DNA of 64,000 nucleotides from Corydoras sp. C115 (lineage: Eukaryota > Chordata > Actinopteri > Siluriformes > Callichthyidae): the NCBI GenBank assembly GCA_019802505.1, contig JAFMOC010000009.1:7979001-8043000 (forward strand), given 5' to 3'. The notes under the pieces were generated by a model. The model was given only the letters and a program-made list of their open reading frames with translations. It did no database searches and was not told where the DNA came from. Positions 54,334 to 64,000 of this stretch are shown in pieces (the stretch's first letter is position 1; each line of letters starts with the position of its first letter). The position numbers and the translations under genes were made by a program.

Positions 54334-55080
54334 CTAGCACAAATCGTACAATCATTGTAATTGTAATTGTAATTGTCCAGTTGCTGTTTTCTTTGTTGGC
54401 TTGTGTCGCAGGTAAACGTTTAAAAGACAAAACAAAGCAAAAATAGTTACACTCACAATTAAACCGGGCTCAATATAAAGCCCTGAGGTATGCCACAGCT
54501 TTTGGGGGGCAATAAGTATGATGTAAAATTATACCATATGCAACAATGCTTACAGTACTAATACAAACAATAGGCAGCACAGTGCAGCAGTGAGGGCCTC
54601 TGTAGTTCTACCTCACAGCAAGAAGGTCTCTGGTTATAGCCCCTATCTGAATGTAGTGCATGTCCTCCCTGTGCCTGAGCGGGCTTATTTCACAGTCTAT
54701 GGTTTCCTTCGACATTTAGAAGACATGCCCGCAGGTACATTGGAGATACCAAAATGCCCCGTACCTGTGTCGTTTGTAATCGGTTCTGTGAAGAAAACAG
54801 TGATCTCGATGTTAAACTCCCAAATAAACAACACAACAATAATAATAATATTGAACTAATATACAAAACCCTGTTTCTAAAAGCACGGGGGATTGTTCAC
54901 AACAAAAGAATAATGGATTATTTATTGATTCCTGAAACTTGTAAAAAATATTTCGAGGGTCAAGGTTTTACAGATGAGTTTGGTTTATTTTGATAAATAC
55001 CAATATTATTTAAGAATTTTTTATTTAATCGCACGGGATGTATATAAGATGTGTTCGAACAAAGGCGAAAAAATGAGTAC
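54334..55080 (+). repeat. Dispersed duplication, copy A (~750 bp)
   Basis: Near-identical in order to 57533-58312: CTAGCACAAATCGTACAATC, (TGTAAT)n, CAGTTGCTGTTTTCTTTGTT, AAACCGGGCTCAATATAAAG, an ancient SINE, a short (AAT)n, then CAAAACCCTGTTTCTAAAAG. A partial internal repeat (TTATACCGTATGTGTCAATG at about 54281; TTATACCATATGCAACAATG at 54529) suggests earlier tandem duplication. Confidence 0.92.
54574..54760 (+). mobile_element. Ancient V-SINE within copy A
   Basis: GGCAGCACAGTGCAGCAGTGA, CTACCTCACAGCAAGAAGGT, GTGCATGTCCTCCCTGTGCC, GACATTTAGAAGACATGCC. It has the CCTCACAGCAAGAAGGT module of classic DANA/Mermaid, not the abundant local form. Confidence 0.7.
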
Positions 55081-55535
55081 AGGGAGTATAGAATATTAAA
55101 TACCCTCTTGCCTTTGAAACATTTCACAATAACAATGTGATGTGAGGATATTAAAATTAAAAAGAGAATCTATGGAAGGCTCAGTCTTTGGAGGTAAAGG
55201 TGGTTTTTCGCTCACTGCTTTGCCCAGAAATTGGAAAGAATAATTATTAACTGTATTAAACAAAATTGCAAATAATTAATTAAATAAGTTTTTTTTTATT
55301 TATATTTATCTAGAACTCAGTCTGCATTACATATTACATGAGAAAACTTTTTTTTATTATTGGTACTTTAATAAATTTAGCCTCATGTTCTTGGGAGTAC
55401 TTTAGGAAAACAAGATAGGAATGAATATTCCTTACATTGCTGCAACAATTAACATGACTGGTGATATATTTATGCAAGACCGGCAAAGAGTGTCATACAG
55501 TAACATTTTTAATACCATTTTAGATGATAGATGAT
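55081..55535. other. Unassigned, possibly transposon-derived
   Basis: AT-rich sequence leading into the Tc1-like relic. No coding motif seen. Confidence 0.3.
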
Positions 55536-55695
55536 TTCAAAAGATGGGGAAATGTGTGCTGCGATTAAATCAGTCATCAAATAGTGCCAAAGCCAGCATC
55601 CGTCATGGTATGTGGTGCATCTGGTGCTTACATATGCTTAAAGGTACTGAGGTTATTTCTGAGGTGTACAAGAGTTACCTGCTTCAATTTTAAGA
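55536..55695 (+). pseudogene. Tc1-like transposase relic
   Basis: A decayed piece of a Tc1/mariner-superfamily DNA transposase. In one frame GNVCCD-stop-ISHQIVPKPASVMVCGASGAYI (about 55550-55628) aligns in style with the conserved KPASVMVWGC..AYG segment of Tc1-type catalytic domains. A +1 shift then gives HMLKGTEVISEVYKSYLLQF. In-frame stop, frameshift and loss of both flanks show it is dead. No terminal inverted repeats were found nearby. Identification rests on one motif block, so confidence is moderate. Confidence 0.5.
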
Positions 55696-55754
55696 ATTAA
55701 TGTATAAATTAATGTAGGAGTTGTACAAATATTAATAATAATAATAATAATATT

Positions 55755-56109
55755 CATTCATTCATTCATTCATTATCTCCCGCTTTATCCTCTATTAGGG
55801 TCGCGGTGGGGTTCCCCATGCCCATCCAGGGGAGAACGTCTCGGGCGCTGGGCAGATACACCCAGGACAGGGCGCCAATCCATCGCTGGGTACACACTCT
55901 CACACTCAAACACACTCTATATGGGGCAATTTAGAGAACTCAATTAACTTGATCCATGTTTTTGGACTGTGGGAGGAAACCGGAGAACCCGGAGGAAACC
56001 CACACGGACACGGGGAGAACATGGAAACTCCACCCAGATGGGGATTCGAACCGGGAATCCCTAGCGCTGAGAGGCGAACGTGCTAACCACTAAGCCACCG
56101 TGCCGCCCC
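55755..56109 (-). mobile_element. V-SINE copy, full length, younger subfamily
   Basis: Perfect TSD AATAATAATATT (55743-55754, 56110-56121) in an AAT microsatellite. Shares CGATGGGTACACACTC-type and TCAAACACACTC variants (in complement) with the copy at 23189. Nearly undamaged promoter boxes. Confidence 0.97.
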
Positions 56110-56121
56110 AATAATAATATT

Positions 56122-56168
56122 ATTATTAAAAATATTAATAATATTAATAATAATAATAATAATAATAG
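56122..56168. repeat. (AAT/ATT)n microsatellite
   Basis: Continues the AAT array that the SINE interrupted. Confidence 0.9.
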
Positions 56169-56925
56169 TGATCACAGTTTTTTTTTACATTTAATGAGAC
56201 ACTTTGGTCGCAGTCTGAGAGCCAGGCCTCATTTCCACCGATGCTTTATTTGCATCTGAAAACAAGCCAGCAGTGTTTCGACGTTTGCATTGTGAGCATC
56301 AGGGCTGTGCCACATGCTCCCCTCTCTCGCCTCCCTCTTTGATGATTGCTATTTATATCAATATCCAGGCTGGCATTGGTCTCACGGAGGACCCACCCCA
56401 CATGGTTGGAATGCCCATTATACACGATTGAGCAGCAGGGAGATGCAAAGCCAGTGACCCATGGTGCTAATGGTCCCCATGCTCCCAGCCAGGGTGCCAA
56501 CAGAGACCTTTTATCATGCCTGATTACCTGCTGTCTCCTTCCACAGACCAATGATTGGATTGAGGGAGAGCCTCGGCCTGATATCACAATTAAACTTACA
56601 ATGTAGGACAGCACAAAGTGAGCACTATTGCCAGAGGGTTGCACCATCCTGGTGTTGTTTGGCAATTGTCCGTACGGCAACATTTAGTACGGTTTACAAA
56701 AGGTGAGACATCAGTGTAATGCCAAATGGATTTAAGGGAACGAGGTGCAAATCATCAGCAGCCTCTGTGTTTTTTTTTGGGTGTTGGCTGAGGGTACAGT
56801 GTTACCGTAAACACAACACGGATGTCAATAATAATGCATGCTGCATAAGGAACCTCTGACATTCCTCTTTGAGGTGGAACCAGAGAACATACAATTGTTA
56901 GAGAACACTGTGGGCATTACAGAGG
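56169..56925. other. Unique, no gene recognised
   Basis: The 145-aa minus frame at 56246-56683 has no domain I know. The region lacks repeats and could be conserved non-coding DNA, untested. Confidence 0.4.
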
Positions 56926-56927
56926 TT

Positions 56928-56992
56928 GAGCCTCGGTCCTCAAAAGGTTGCTTCCTTAAAATAGCAACATAACAGGGAGTTTTTTGCCACTG
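56928..56992 (+). mobile_element. Element X fragment
   Basis: GAGCCTCGGTCCTCAAAAGG, TTGCTTCCTTAAAATAGCAAC, ACAGGGAGTTTTTTGCCACTG: the core of X, with both ends missing. Confidence 0.7.
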
Positions 56993-57532
56993 TCAATTAT
57001 TCCTATAAAGAAAATAAAATATCAATAAATAACAATAAAGTGCAAAAAACATGACCGCAAGAAGTCTGCAGTTAAGCAACTGCAATAATGTTCATGACAA
57101 TAACAACGTTACTGCATGGTGTCATGTTGCATGAACAAATAAAGATGTTACACAGGTCATATTTAATACCAGGACATTAACTCTGCACTGTGGGGGACAT
57201 CAGACACGGAACTCATCTGTGGGAATGAAGTAAAGATCCAGTCGGCTCAGTGGAACCATTCAGAAGGCCTGTAGAACGGCACGATACATCATGGTTGTGG
57301 GAATGTGCTCCTCAATCTAGTAAGCTCGCCATCGGGGGGAGGGGGGGGCGGGGTTCGAGAGACATCGTCGAAGATTGATTTAGGTTTGGACAACATCCCC
57401 TTCTCATCCAGTTTGTCCTGAGGGTTCGAAGGAGAACTGGTGACAGAACCCATTTTGTGTTAAGCACTCTGGTTTCATCTGTTCTCATTCTGGAACTCGG
57501 GCATAGTTACTGAGAACATCTAGATCTTGTCT
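56993..57532. other. No gene recognised
   Basis: G-rich GGGGGGAGGGGGGGGCGGGG at 57334-57353. Nothing else named. Confidence 0.4.
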
Positions 57533-57771
57533 AGCACTAATCGTACAATCATTGTAATTGTAATTGTAATTGTCCAGTTGCTGTTTTCTTTGTAGGCTTG
57601 TGTCGCAGGTAAACGTTTAAAAGACAAAACTAAGCAAAAATAGTTACACTCACAATTAAACCGGGCTCAGTGTAAAGCCCTGAGGTATGCCACAGCTTTT
57701 GGGGGGGCAATAAGTGCAATGTAAAATTATACCATATGCAACAATGTTTACAGTACTAATACGAACAATAG

Positions 57772-57960
57772 ACAGCACAGTGCAGCAGTGAGGGCCTCTG
57801 TAATTCTACCTCACAGCAAGAAGGGTTAGAACCCCTATCTGAATGGAGTGCATGTCCTCCCTGTGCCTGAGCAGGTTTATTTCACAGTCTACGGTTTCCT
57901 TCGACATTTTGAAGACATGGCTGTGTCTTGTAGATACATTGGAGATACCAAATTGCCCCG
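57772..57960 (+). mobile_element. Ancient V-SINE within copy B
   Basis: GACAGCACAGTGCAGCAGTGA to GACATTTTGAAGACATGGC. Same copy as at 54574, carried by the duplication. Confidence 0.7.
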
Positions 57961-58032
57961 TACCTGTGTCTTTTATAACCGGTTCTGTCAAGAAAATAGT
58001 GATCTCGATGTTAAACTCCCAAATAAACTAAA

Positions 58033-58033
58033 C

Positions 58034-58090
<57 letters not shown>
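58033..58090. repeat. (AAT)n microsatellite, expanded
   Basis: About 19 AAT units against about 5 at the paralogous position in copy A (about 54837-54850). Confidence 0.95.
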
Positions 58091-58312
58091 TAACTAATAT
58101 ACAAAACCCTGTTTCTAAAAGCACAGGGTTTTTGTTAACTACGAAAGAATAATGTATTATTTATTGACTCCTGAACCTTTTAAAAAATGTTGAGGGTCAA
58201 GTTTTTACAGATTAGTCTGGTTTATTTTGATAAATATCAATATTATTTAAGAATTTTTTTATTTAATCGGACGCGACACATACAAGGTCTGTTTCAACAC
58301 AGGCGGGAATTT

Positions 58313-59616
58313 TTTTTTTTTATATTTATTCAATAATTCAAAAAATGAATACCTCATACCAGGAGGGTCTAATAACAGAATGGTCAAAATCGCTTCCCCG
58401 CAATCAGCTGTGACTTTAAGCTAATAATAAAGAGGTGTCAGGAGAACATGCCATTTATTCTGGCAGCCATTGCTCGTCATGTGTGTCGCCTGCCTGACGG
58501 TGTCACAGTGATAGAAAGCATTACAGAGTGTGGATGGACTGCCGAGCAGGTCTTCCTCTTATAGCCTCTTCTCTCTGCGGTCGTCAGGGTCGGCAGTTTG
58601 GAACCGACCTGCTGCTGTCAGTCACCCCAAGCCTGCTGGACCTTTGAGCTGTCCCGTTCCTCCCGGTCACTCAGGGACAGCTGTTGAAGCCAATCAGGCG
58701 ATAATTCCACTCCTCTGGGGTGCAGTAATGGTACACGGGCTGAAGGGGTGCACTATGAACAGATAATACCAAACGGAGGGCTTTAAAGGACCTGTGTTTA
58801 ATTAAAAAGCTACAGTTTTCATCCCGAACCCATGTTTCATTTCCTCGATTTTCGCTCGGCTAAGTGGTCGGCGGTCTGACGGATGGACCGGGGTCTCTAT
58901 AGGGTGACGGCACTCTTCCAAAGTGCAATTACCCTGTATGTGTTTGTTAAACAAGTGAAGTTTGAATCTAATTCTGCTGGATGGAAGAGCAAATAATGAG
59001 GCTCTGTCACTTAGCAAACAGAAGCAGGCTTTAATATAATAGCTCACATTCCCTGACACTGTTTTTGTCTGCTATATAATAAGTTCTACAGTTTATTATA
59101 TACTGTTATTGCAAAGTTTCCCCCCCCCCAAAATTATCCCCAGGTCATCTAATTTGCCATTTGCCATCTAACGACTGCCTACCCCGACATCCACGAACAC
59201 CTGCCGCTTCCTTTTCCGTGCGCCTTTAGTCCAGTGGGTTATTACATGCCGTCATTAGTGGTGCATTGCTTTAGGAGCTTTTAAAGCTGGGGCCATAAAG
59301 CGGAGTGAAGGTATGTAGTGTATGAGCTCCATGAACGAGAATATCCTCCTAGGTAATCATCTAAATGGGGTGCACATGGCCTCGGCTGTGGTAACTATAA
59401 CATAGTTTAACTAGATGACGTCACAGCTTGGCTACAGGGCTAAATCTAACAACATTTTCAGTGCTGGTATTTCATCTGTGTTACTGGGGGTGGGGTATGG
59501 GACACCCTAACGCAATGGCAGGTGCATGCCCTCATCATCATGCATACAGCCTTTTGGTATTTGTAGACGTAAATTGACAATAGAATAGATTAGGATGAAG
59601 AACGGTCAATATTTAA
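58313..59616. other. Unique, no gene recognised
   Basis: C-run at 59120-59129. No exon or repeat named in about 1.3 kb. Confidence 0.4.
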
Positions 59617-59630
59617 GACAATGGATTATT

Positions 59631-59979
59631 CATTCATTCATTATCTTCCGCTTTATCCTATATTAGGGTCGCAGGAGGGGGGGGGTTCCCCATGACCATC
59701 CAGGGGAGAACGTCTCGGGTGCTGGGCAGATTCACCCAGGTCAGGATGCCAATCTATCGCTGGGCATACACTCACACACACAGACATGCACACAAACACA
59801 CTCTATATGGGGCAATTTGGAGAACTCAGTTGACTTGATCCATGTTTTTGGACTGTGGGAGGAAACCGGAGAACCCGGAGGAAACCCACATGGACACAGG
59901 GAGAACATGGAAACTCCACCCAGATGGGGATTCAAACCGGGAGGCGAACATGCTAAACCACTAAGCCACCGTGCCGCCT
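59631..59979 (-). mobile_element. V-SINE copy, full length, with TSD
   Basis: Perfect 14-bp TSD GACAATGGATTATT (59617-59630, 59980-59993). G-run 59677-59685. CACACAGACATGCACACAAAC variant shared with 33711 and 37425. Head complement GCCACCGTGCCGCC. Confidence 0.97.
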
Positions 59980-59993
59980 GACAATGGATTATT

Positions 59994-61708
59994 TATGTTA
60001 AAATTCAAGGTTGGATTGATTCAGGACAATCCTTACATCTTATATTGTTGATGCCAAGACATCGAGAGGTTCTTTTGGGGTCAAATGGCGGCCCACAGAT
60101 ACAACAGGGACCCACTGTGTGAACACAACCTTCACAAGTGAATGTGTCTTGAATTCATTGGCGTTATTTTGGGAGCGTTTTGTGTAATTGCCGTTGACTG
60201 TCATTAAGCACCATCTGTGACCGCGCTTACTTACATTTCCCGTGTAGCAGCAGTAAAGCTAAACGTTCTAACAGCACACAGAGGTAGAACGTATGGGTTC
60301 TGCACAGAGCCGCCTCGCACTAAGTGTCACTGCGACAACTTCCACTGACTGTGATGTCATGTGTCTGTATTATAGGCTCACTTGGGAGCCTTCTGTGGAA
60401 TTGCCATTGGCTCCGCCCTGTGACATCCCGCCGTGTGGAGCCATGGCTCTGTGATATGCTTTAAAATGGTAAACGACGTCTTCGTTTTAGTTTTCTGGAT
60501 GAGAGACGGGTCCCATTTCAGTCTGGGCCAGATTGCTGGATCTATACGGGATTGACTTTTCCTGACGGAACCACACGTTACCCCGACGTGAACCCTGAAG
60601 AATCAGGACTCCCACGATCAGAGATCCATCCATTTCGGAGTGTTGTAGGCTGAGAATCCCGATAGTCGTGTTTCAAAGACGAGTGGAATCCCGTTAAAGC
60701 GCGGGGGGGGGGGGACTTCATATCAATTCTATTGGTTTATAAATGGGATTTCCAATAAGCACATATGGATGTCATGCTAACACACCCGACTCCTTTTGGC
60801 GTTCGGAATAGTGGAGTGTGACAGAAATAGAGGATTTATTAGATCTAAGGATGAATAATGTCTTCACAGTTGTCCTTCTTTGACAGATTTCATGAGCAAT
60901 ATATATATATATATGTGGATGGCTTTTGGGAGGAGACTGTTCATAATCCTATTTATTGATCAAGACTGTACATTGAAAGCTGGCTGAAGGCAACGGCCAG
61001 CTGTTCTGTATGTGCAGCTCGTCGTACACAAAGACTCTCATCCCCCATATGCTGTTCCAGCCCCTTTGACGAGTAGATCTGTAAAGATTTCCTGTTTTTA
61101 TCCGTCCAGCTCTTTCTACACAAAGGAAATTTGTCCAGCAAACTCCGTAGAACCCACGTTCCCCACTTTGGTGCGGGATGGTCGTTGCGTTTTGAATTTC
61201 ACCGCTGACCGGTGAAGGTCAGTCCGTACCCCATAAAGAACTTTGTGATGTGAGATTATTGATTGTGGCCTATTACTTTGAAATCAATTGAATTTTGCTG
61301 TAAAGGTCCACCGATGACGGCCCGCATCAACGGGAAGGCCCGGCATTGACTTTAACGGACGTTTTATGATACCGCCTTGCCATTTATGGTTCCAGTTTTG
61401 TGATCAAAGCAGGTGCTCCCACTTTATTGTAAAGCCACGGTCTGTAAAACCTTTTTATACGACTCTCACTGCAAACGAAGGCACTGAATCATCTAGAAAA
61501 AAAAAAAAATGAGATTGTCATTGACGTCTAACTCTCAACTCTTTATTTCAGGCTTGAGGAAGAGTTTGTCTGGATATTACACTACAGGTGGACACCACAT
61601 GCAATGTATTTGACTAAGATACTATTTGCTCACAGGGTACAATATAAAGGATTTTTGGACTTGTCCTGGTCCTAAATTGAGCATTAGGAGGGGCCCAAGA
61701 ACCTAAAT
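59994..61708. other. Longest repeat-poor stretch; no gene recognised
   Basis: About 1.7 kb with only a G-run (60702-60713), a short (TA)n (60900-60914) and an A-run (61498-61509). No splice-bounded open frame stands out. Confidence 0.4.
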
Positions 61709-61980
61709 CCATCCATTCATTATCTTCCACTTTATCCTCTACTAGGTTCTTGGGGGATACCAAAGTTTTTTGGGTGCTGGGCAGATACACCCAGGACAGG
61801 ACGCAAATCTATCACTGGACACACACTCACACCCACAGACACACTCTATATGGGGCATTTTGGAGCATTCAATTGACCTTATTCTATGCTTTTAAACTGT
61901 GGGTGGAAACTGGAGAACAGGGAGGAAACCCACTTGGACACAGGGAGAACATGAAACTCCACCCAGATTGGGATTTGAAT
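61709..61980 (-). mobile_element. V-SINE fragment, left arm of inverted pair
   Basis: CCATCCATTCATTATCTTCC tail through 3' part and centre to CCCAGATTGGGATTTGAATG. Head missing, several indels. Confidence 0.92.
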
Positions 61981-62007
61981 GAGACAATGCATCTAAAATA
62001 TAAATCA

Positions 62008-62246
62008 CCCAGATTGGAGTTTCCATGTTCTCCAAAAACATGGATCAAGGTCAATTGAATTCTCCAAATTGCCCCATATAGAGTTTGTTTGTCTGTGTGA
62101 GTGAGTGTCCCCAGTGATAGATGTGATGGTGTCCTGTCCTGGGTGTATCTGCCCAGTGCCTGAAACATTCTCCCCTGGATGGACATGGGGAACCCCCCCA
62201 GTGACCCTAATAGAGGATAAGGGGGAAGATAATTGATGGATGGATT
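62008..62246 (+). mobile_element. V-SINE fragment, right arm of inverted pair
   Basis: CACCCAGATTGGAGTTTCCAT, deletion of CCGTGTCC...CCACAGT, then centre, 3' part and a GATGGATGGAT tail. Opposite strand to the left arm with only about 27 bp between. Confidence 0.92.
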
Positions 62247-62660
62247 ACCCAGATAACAAAATCCCGATTTATCATGTAGTGTTTGAACACGCCATAAACA
62301 CATTTTCCAACTTTGGATAAATATCTATATTTTATTAGTCCCTTTAAATATGTTTATACCTCTTTTATTATTTTTTAAAGTGTAGAATTACATTCTGAGG
62401 CGCTTCAAAGCTTCAGTCGAGCTGATTGGGTGGATTGCGCCTAAGGTGAAATGGGGGTCCGGGCTTCCCCTACAGGTAATCGAAGAAGGGTGCTTTGAAA
62501 ATGTAATGGGACATTGTGTCTGAAATTCTAGGACTGGACTCGCTGAACCCTCTTGGGTTTCGCAAATCCCCTTATTTCTGCAGGCTCAAGGTTGGCTGGT
62601 GACTGCTTGGTATGCATGCAGCTTCACATGTACCTTCACCTCAGTCCTCAATGTAGTGTG
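62247..62660. other. No gene recognised
   Basis: Unique-looking. Confidence 0.4.
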
Positions 62661-62661
62661 A

Positions 62662-62697
<36 letters not shown>
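62661..62697. repeat. (GT)n microsatellite
   Basis: About 15 GT units. Confidence 0.97.
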
Positions 62698-63367
62698 CAA
62701 TTTCTTGGCAAATGTGCCTGTGAAGGTGAGACATTATTTGTGGTCATATAAACAAGGTGGGCTTCTGAGGACACACAGTCTATTTATAGCTGAAGCGAGG
62801 CTTTGTGTTCTGCTCTTATTGCCCGAAATTCCACTGCCTTTAATATTAAACGCTGCTTATTAAAAAATAAAAGAGACGTTTTAAATCCCTGTTTTTCTTC
62901 TCGGTGGTGAAAATAAAATAAAAAGGTAGACTCAAAATATTATACTTATTCTAAATAATTTTATTTAAATTTTATTTAATGATCATTAATAATTCTCAGG
63001 TTCTAGACATTAATAAGTTTTAATTGTAAATTCAGTATAATAAAGTAATAAGAAATTAATACAGCCAAATATATATATATATGTCTGTATTAATTTTGCT
63101 TTGTTGCTTTGTCTTAGACACTTTAGGTTGATTTGGACCTCATCTGACCTTCAGACCTGCAGTAATTTGTCATGCCATAGGTTCCACCAGTCCAGGTTCT
63201 ACAGAAAGCGTGCCCAGATGCTACAAATGCCTTACATTAACTGCAGATACTGATTGGATCAGTAAAGTCAATTCTACATCCTTCCAAAGATGCTCTATTT
63301 GATTAAAGTGACTATAGGAGTGAGGCAAACTTATTGCCGTGTACCTGGAACCGACCCAGGACCAGTA

Positions 63368-63370
<3 letters not shown>
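62698..63370. other. Unassigned; possible DNA-element scrap
   Basis: CCTTCCAAAGATGCTCTATTTG (63281-63302, shown in part) followed by GATTAAAGTGACTATAGGAG resembles a fish dispersed repeat with CCAAAGGTGCTCTATTGGATT-like text. Weak. Confidence 0.25.

Positions 63371-63445
<75 letters not shown>
63371..63445. repeat. (TA)n microsatellite
   Basis: About 37 TA units, the longest uninterrupted TA array in the last 30 kb. Confidence 0.97.
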
Positions 63446-63447
<2 letters not shown>

Positions 63448-64000
63448 TATATATAGATAAGTTTCATTCTACATGCTGTATATTTCATCCATTCATGTAA
63501 TTCATTAAAGCCTTTGAAAAACCATTGACGTACAGAATAAAATATTATTTGCAGTAATTTAAATAGTAAACATCTTTATCTTAACTATGCCCATCTATAA
63601 ATATCAGCCGGTACCCAGGCTGCAAGAAAACACTCTTTGTGAGAATTTTGGATATCTGTTGGTGTGTTTTACATTAATTTAGCTTACAATATCCCTTTAA
63701 AAAATGATACATACATTTGAATGAGATCATAATTGGCCGTTAAACCCACTTGTATATAGTGCAAATTTTGAAACTGCCAGATGGTATGAAATGAAACATC
63801 TCACTCCCGGTTCTCCAACTTCTAACTCCATTCCAAATAACGTCTGACATGGACACCCATCAGCATTTAATTGAAGAAGCGCCTGATGGACAGACCTTAT
63901 GCTCACGCAGTTTGCCTTGCAGTTGCGACCAAGGACGGTTGATTCCACAGAGGATTCATCAGAGCCTGGCGTCACCGCTCTGTGAATCTGTCACGGCCAA
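63446..64000. other. No gene recognised
   Basis: Unique-looking to the window end. The minus 82-aa frame at 63727-63975 has no domain. Confidence 0.4.

Larger units (their letters stand above)
57533..58312 (+). repeat. Dispersed duplication, copy B (~780 bp)
   Basis: Direct-orientation partner of 54334-55080, about 3.2 kb away. Differs by point changes, small indels and a much longer (AAT)n at 58033-58090. Confidence 0.92.

Noticed and set aside
56246..56683. 145-aa minus-strand ORF
   Set aside because: Competing open frame on the plus strand over the same interval; no motif.

Overview
The window is vertebrate nuclear DNA, almost certainly from a teleost fish. I find no protein-coding gene, rRNA, functional tRNA or CRISPR array that I can defend. 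It is best read as intergenic or intronic sequence heavily colonised by retroposons. The fish assignment rests on three things: a very dense V-SINE (DANA/Mermaid-type, tRNA-headed) family, a 5'-truncated L2-clade LINE with the UnaL2-type GGATA stem-loop tail, and a Tc1-like transposase relic. The particular SINE head (ACGGTGGCTTAGTGGTTAGC) recalls otophysan fishes such as catfishes. That last point is from memory and is inference only.

The dominant feature is one SINE family. I count nearly 60 copies or fragments on both strands, summing to roughly 15-16 kb, about a quarter of the window. A full copy is about 345 bp: a tRNA-like head with A box (TGGCTTAGTGGTT) and B box (GGTTCGAATCCC), a conserved central domain (TTTCCTCCGGGTTCTCCGG, then CCACAGTCCAAAAACATGG), a 3' part (CTGTCCTGGGTGTATCTGCC, then ACGTTCTCCCCTGGATGGGC), a variable C-run, and a GGAT or GAAT simple-repeat tail. 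Many copies keep 10-14 bp target-site duplications (TSDs). At least two subfamilies are present: an older one (GGTCAATTGA, GATGGATGG tail) and a younger one (AAGTTAATTGA, GGGAGATAATGAATGAATG tail).

Layout. 1-8.8 kb: SINEs, a GATAA-type pentanucleotide array at a LINE tail, an L2 relic, and a locally duplicated repeat unit. 8.8-16.5 kb: a SINE nested in another repeat (here called element X), an inverted SINE pair, and a head-to-head pair of L2-tailed SINEs. 15.3-28.3 kb: (TA)n tracts that repeatedly abut SINE fragments. 30-42 kb: the densest SINE cluster, mostly minus strand. 44.3-45.3 kb: a 46-bp minisatellite split by a SINE. 47.4-51.7 kb: more SINEs and the reverse nesting (element X inside a SINE). 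54.3-58.3 kb: two direct copies of a ~750-bp segment. 58.3-64 kb: mostly unique sequence.

Long open frames are common but are explained by SINE or simple-repeat translation. Unique stretches between repeats carry no recognisable exon. They could hold cis-regulatory elements, but I cannot show that without alignment.
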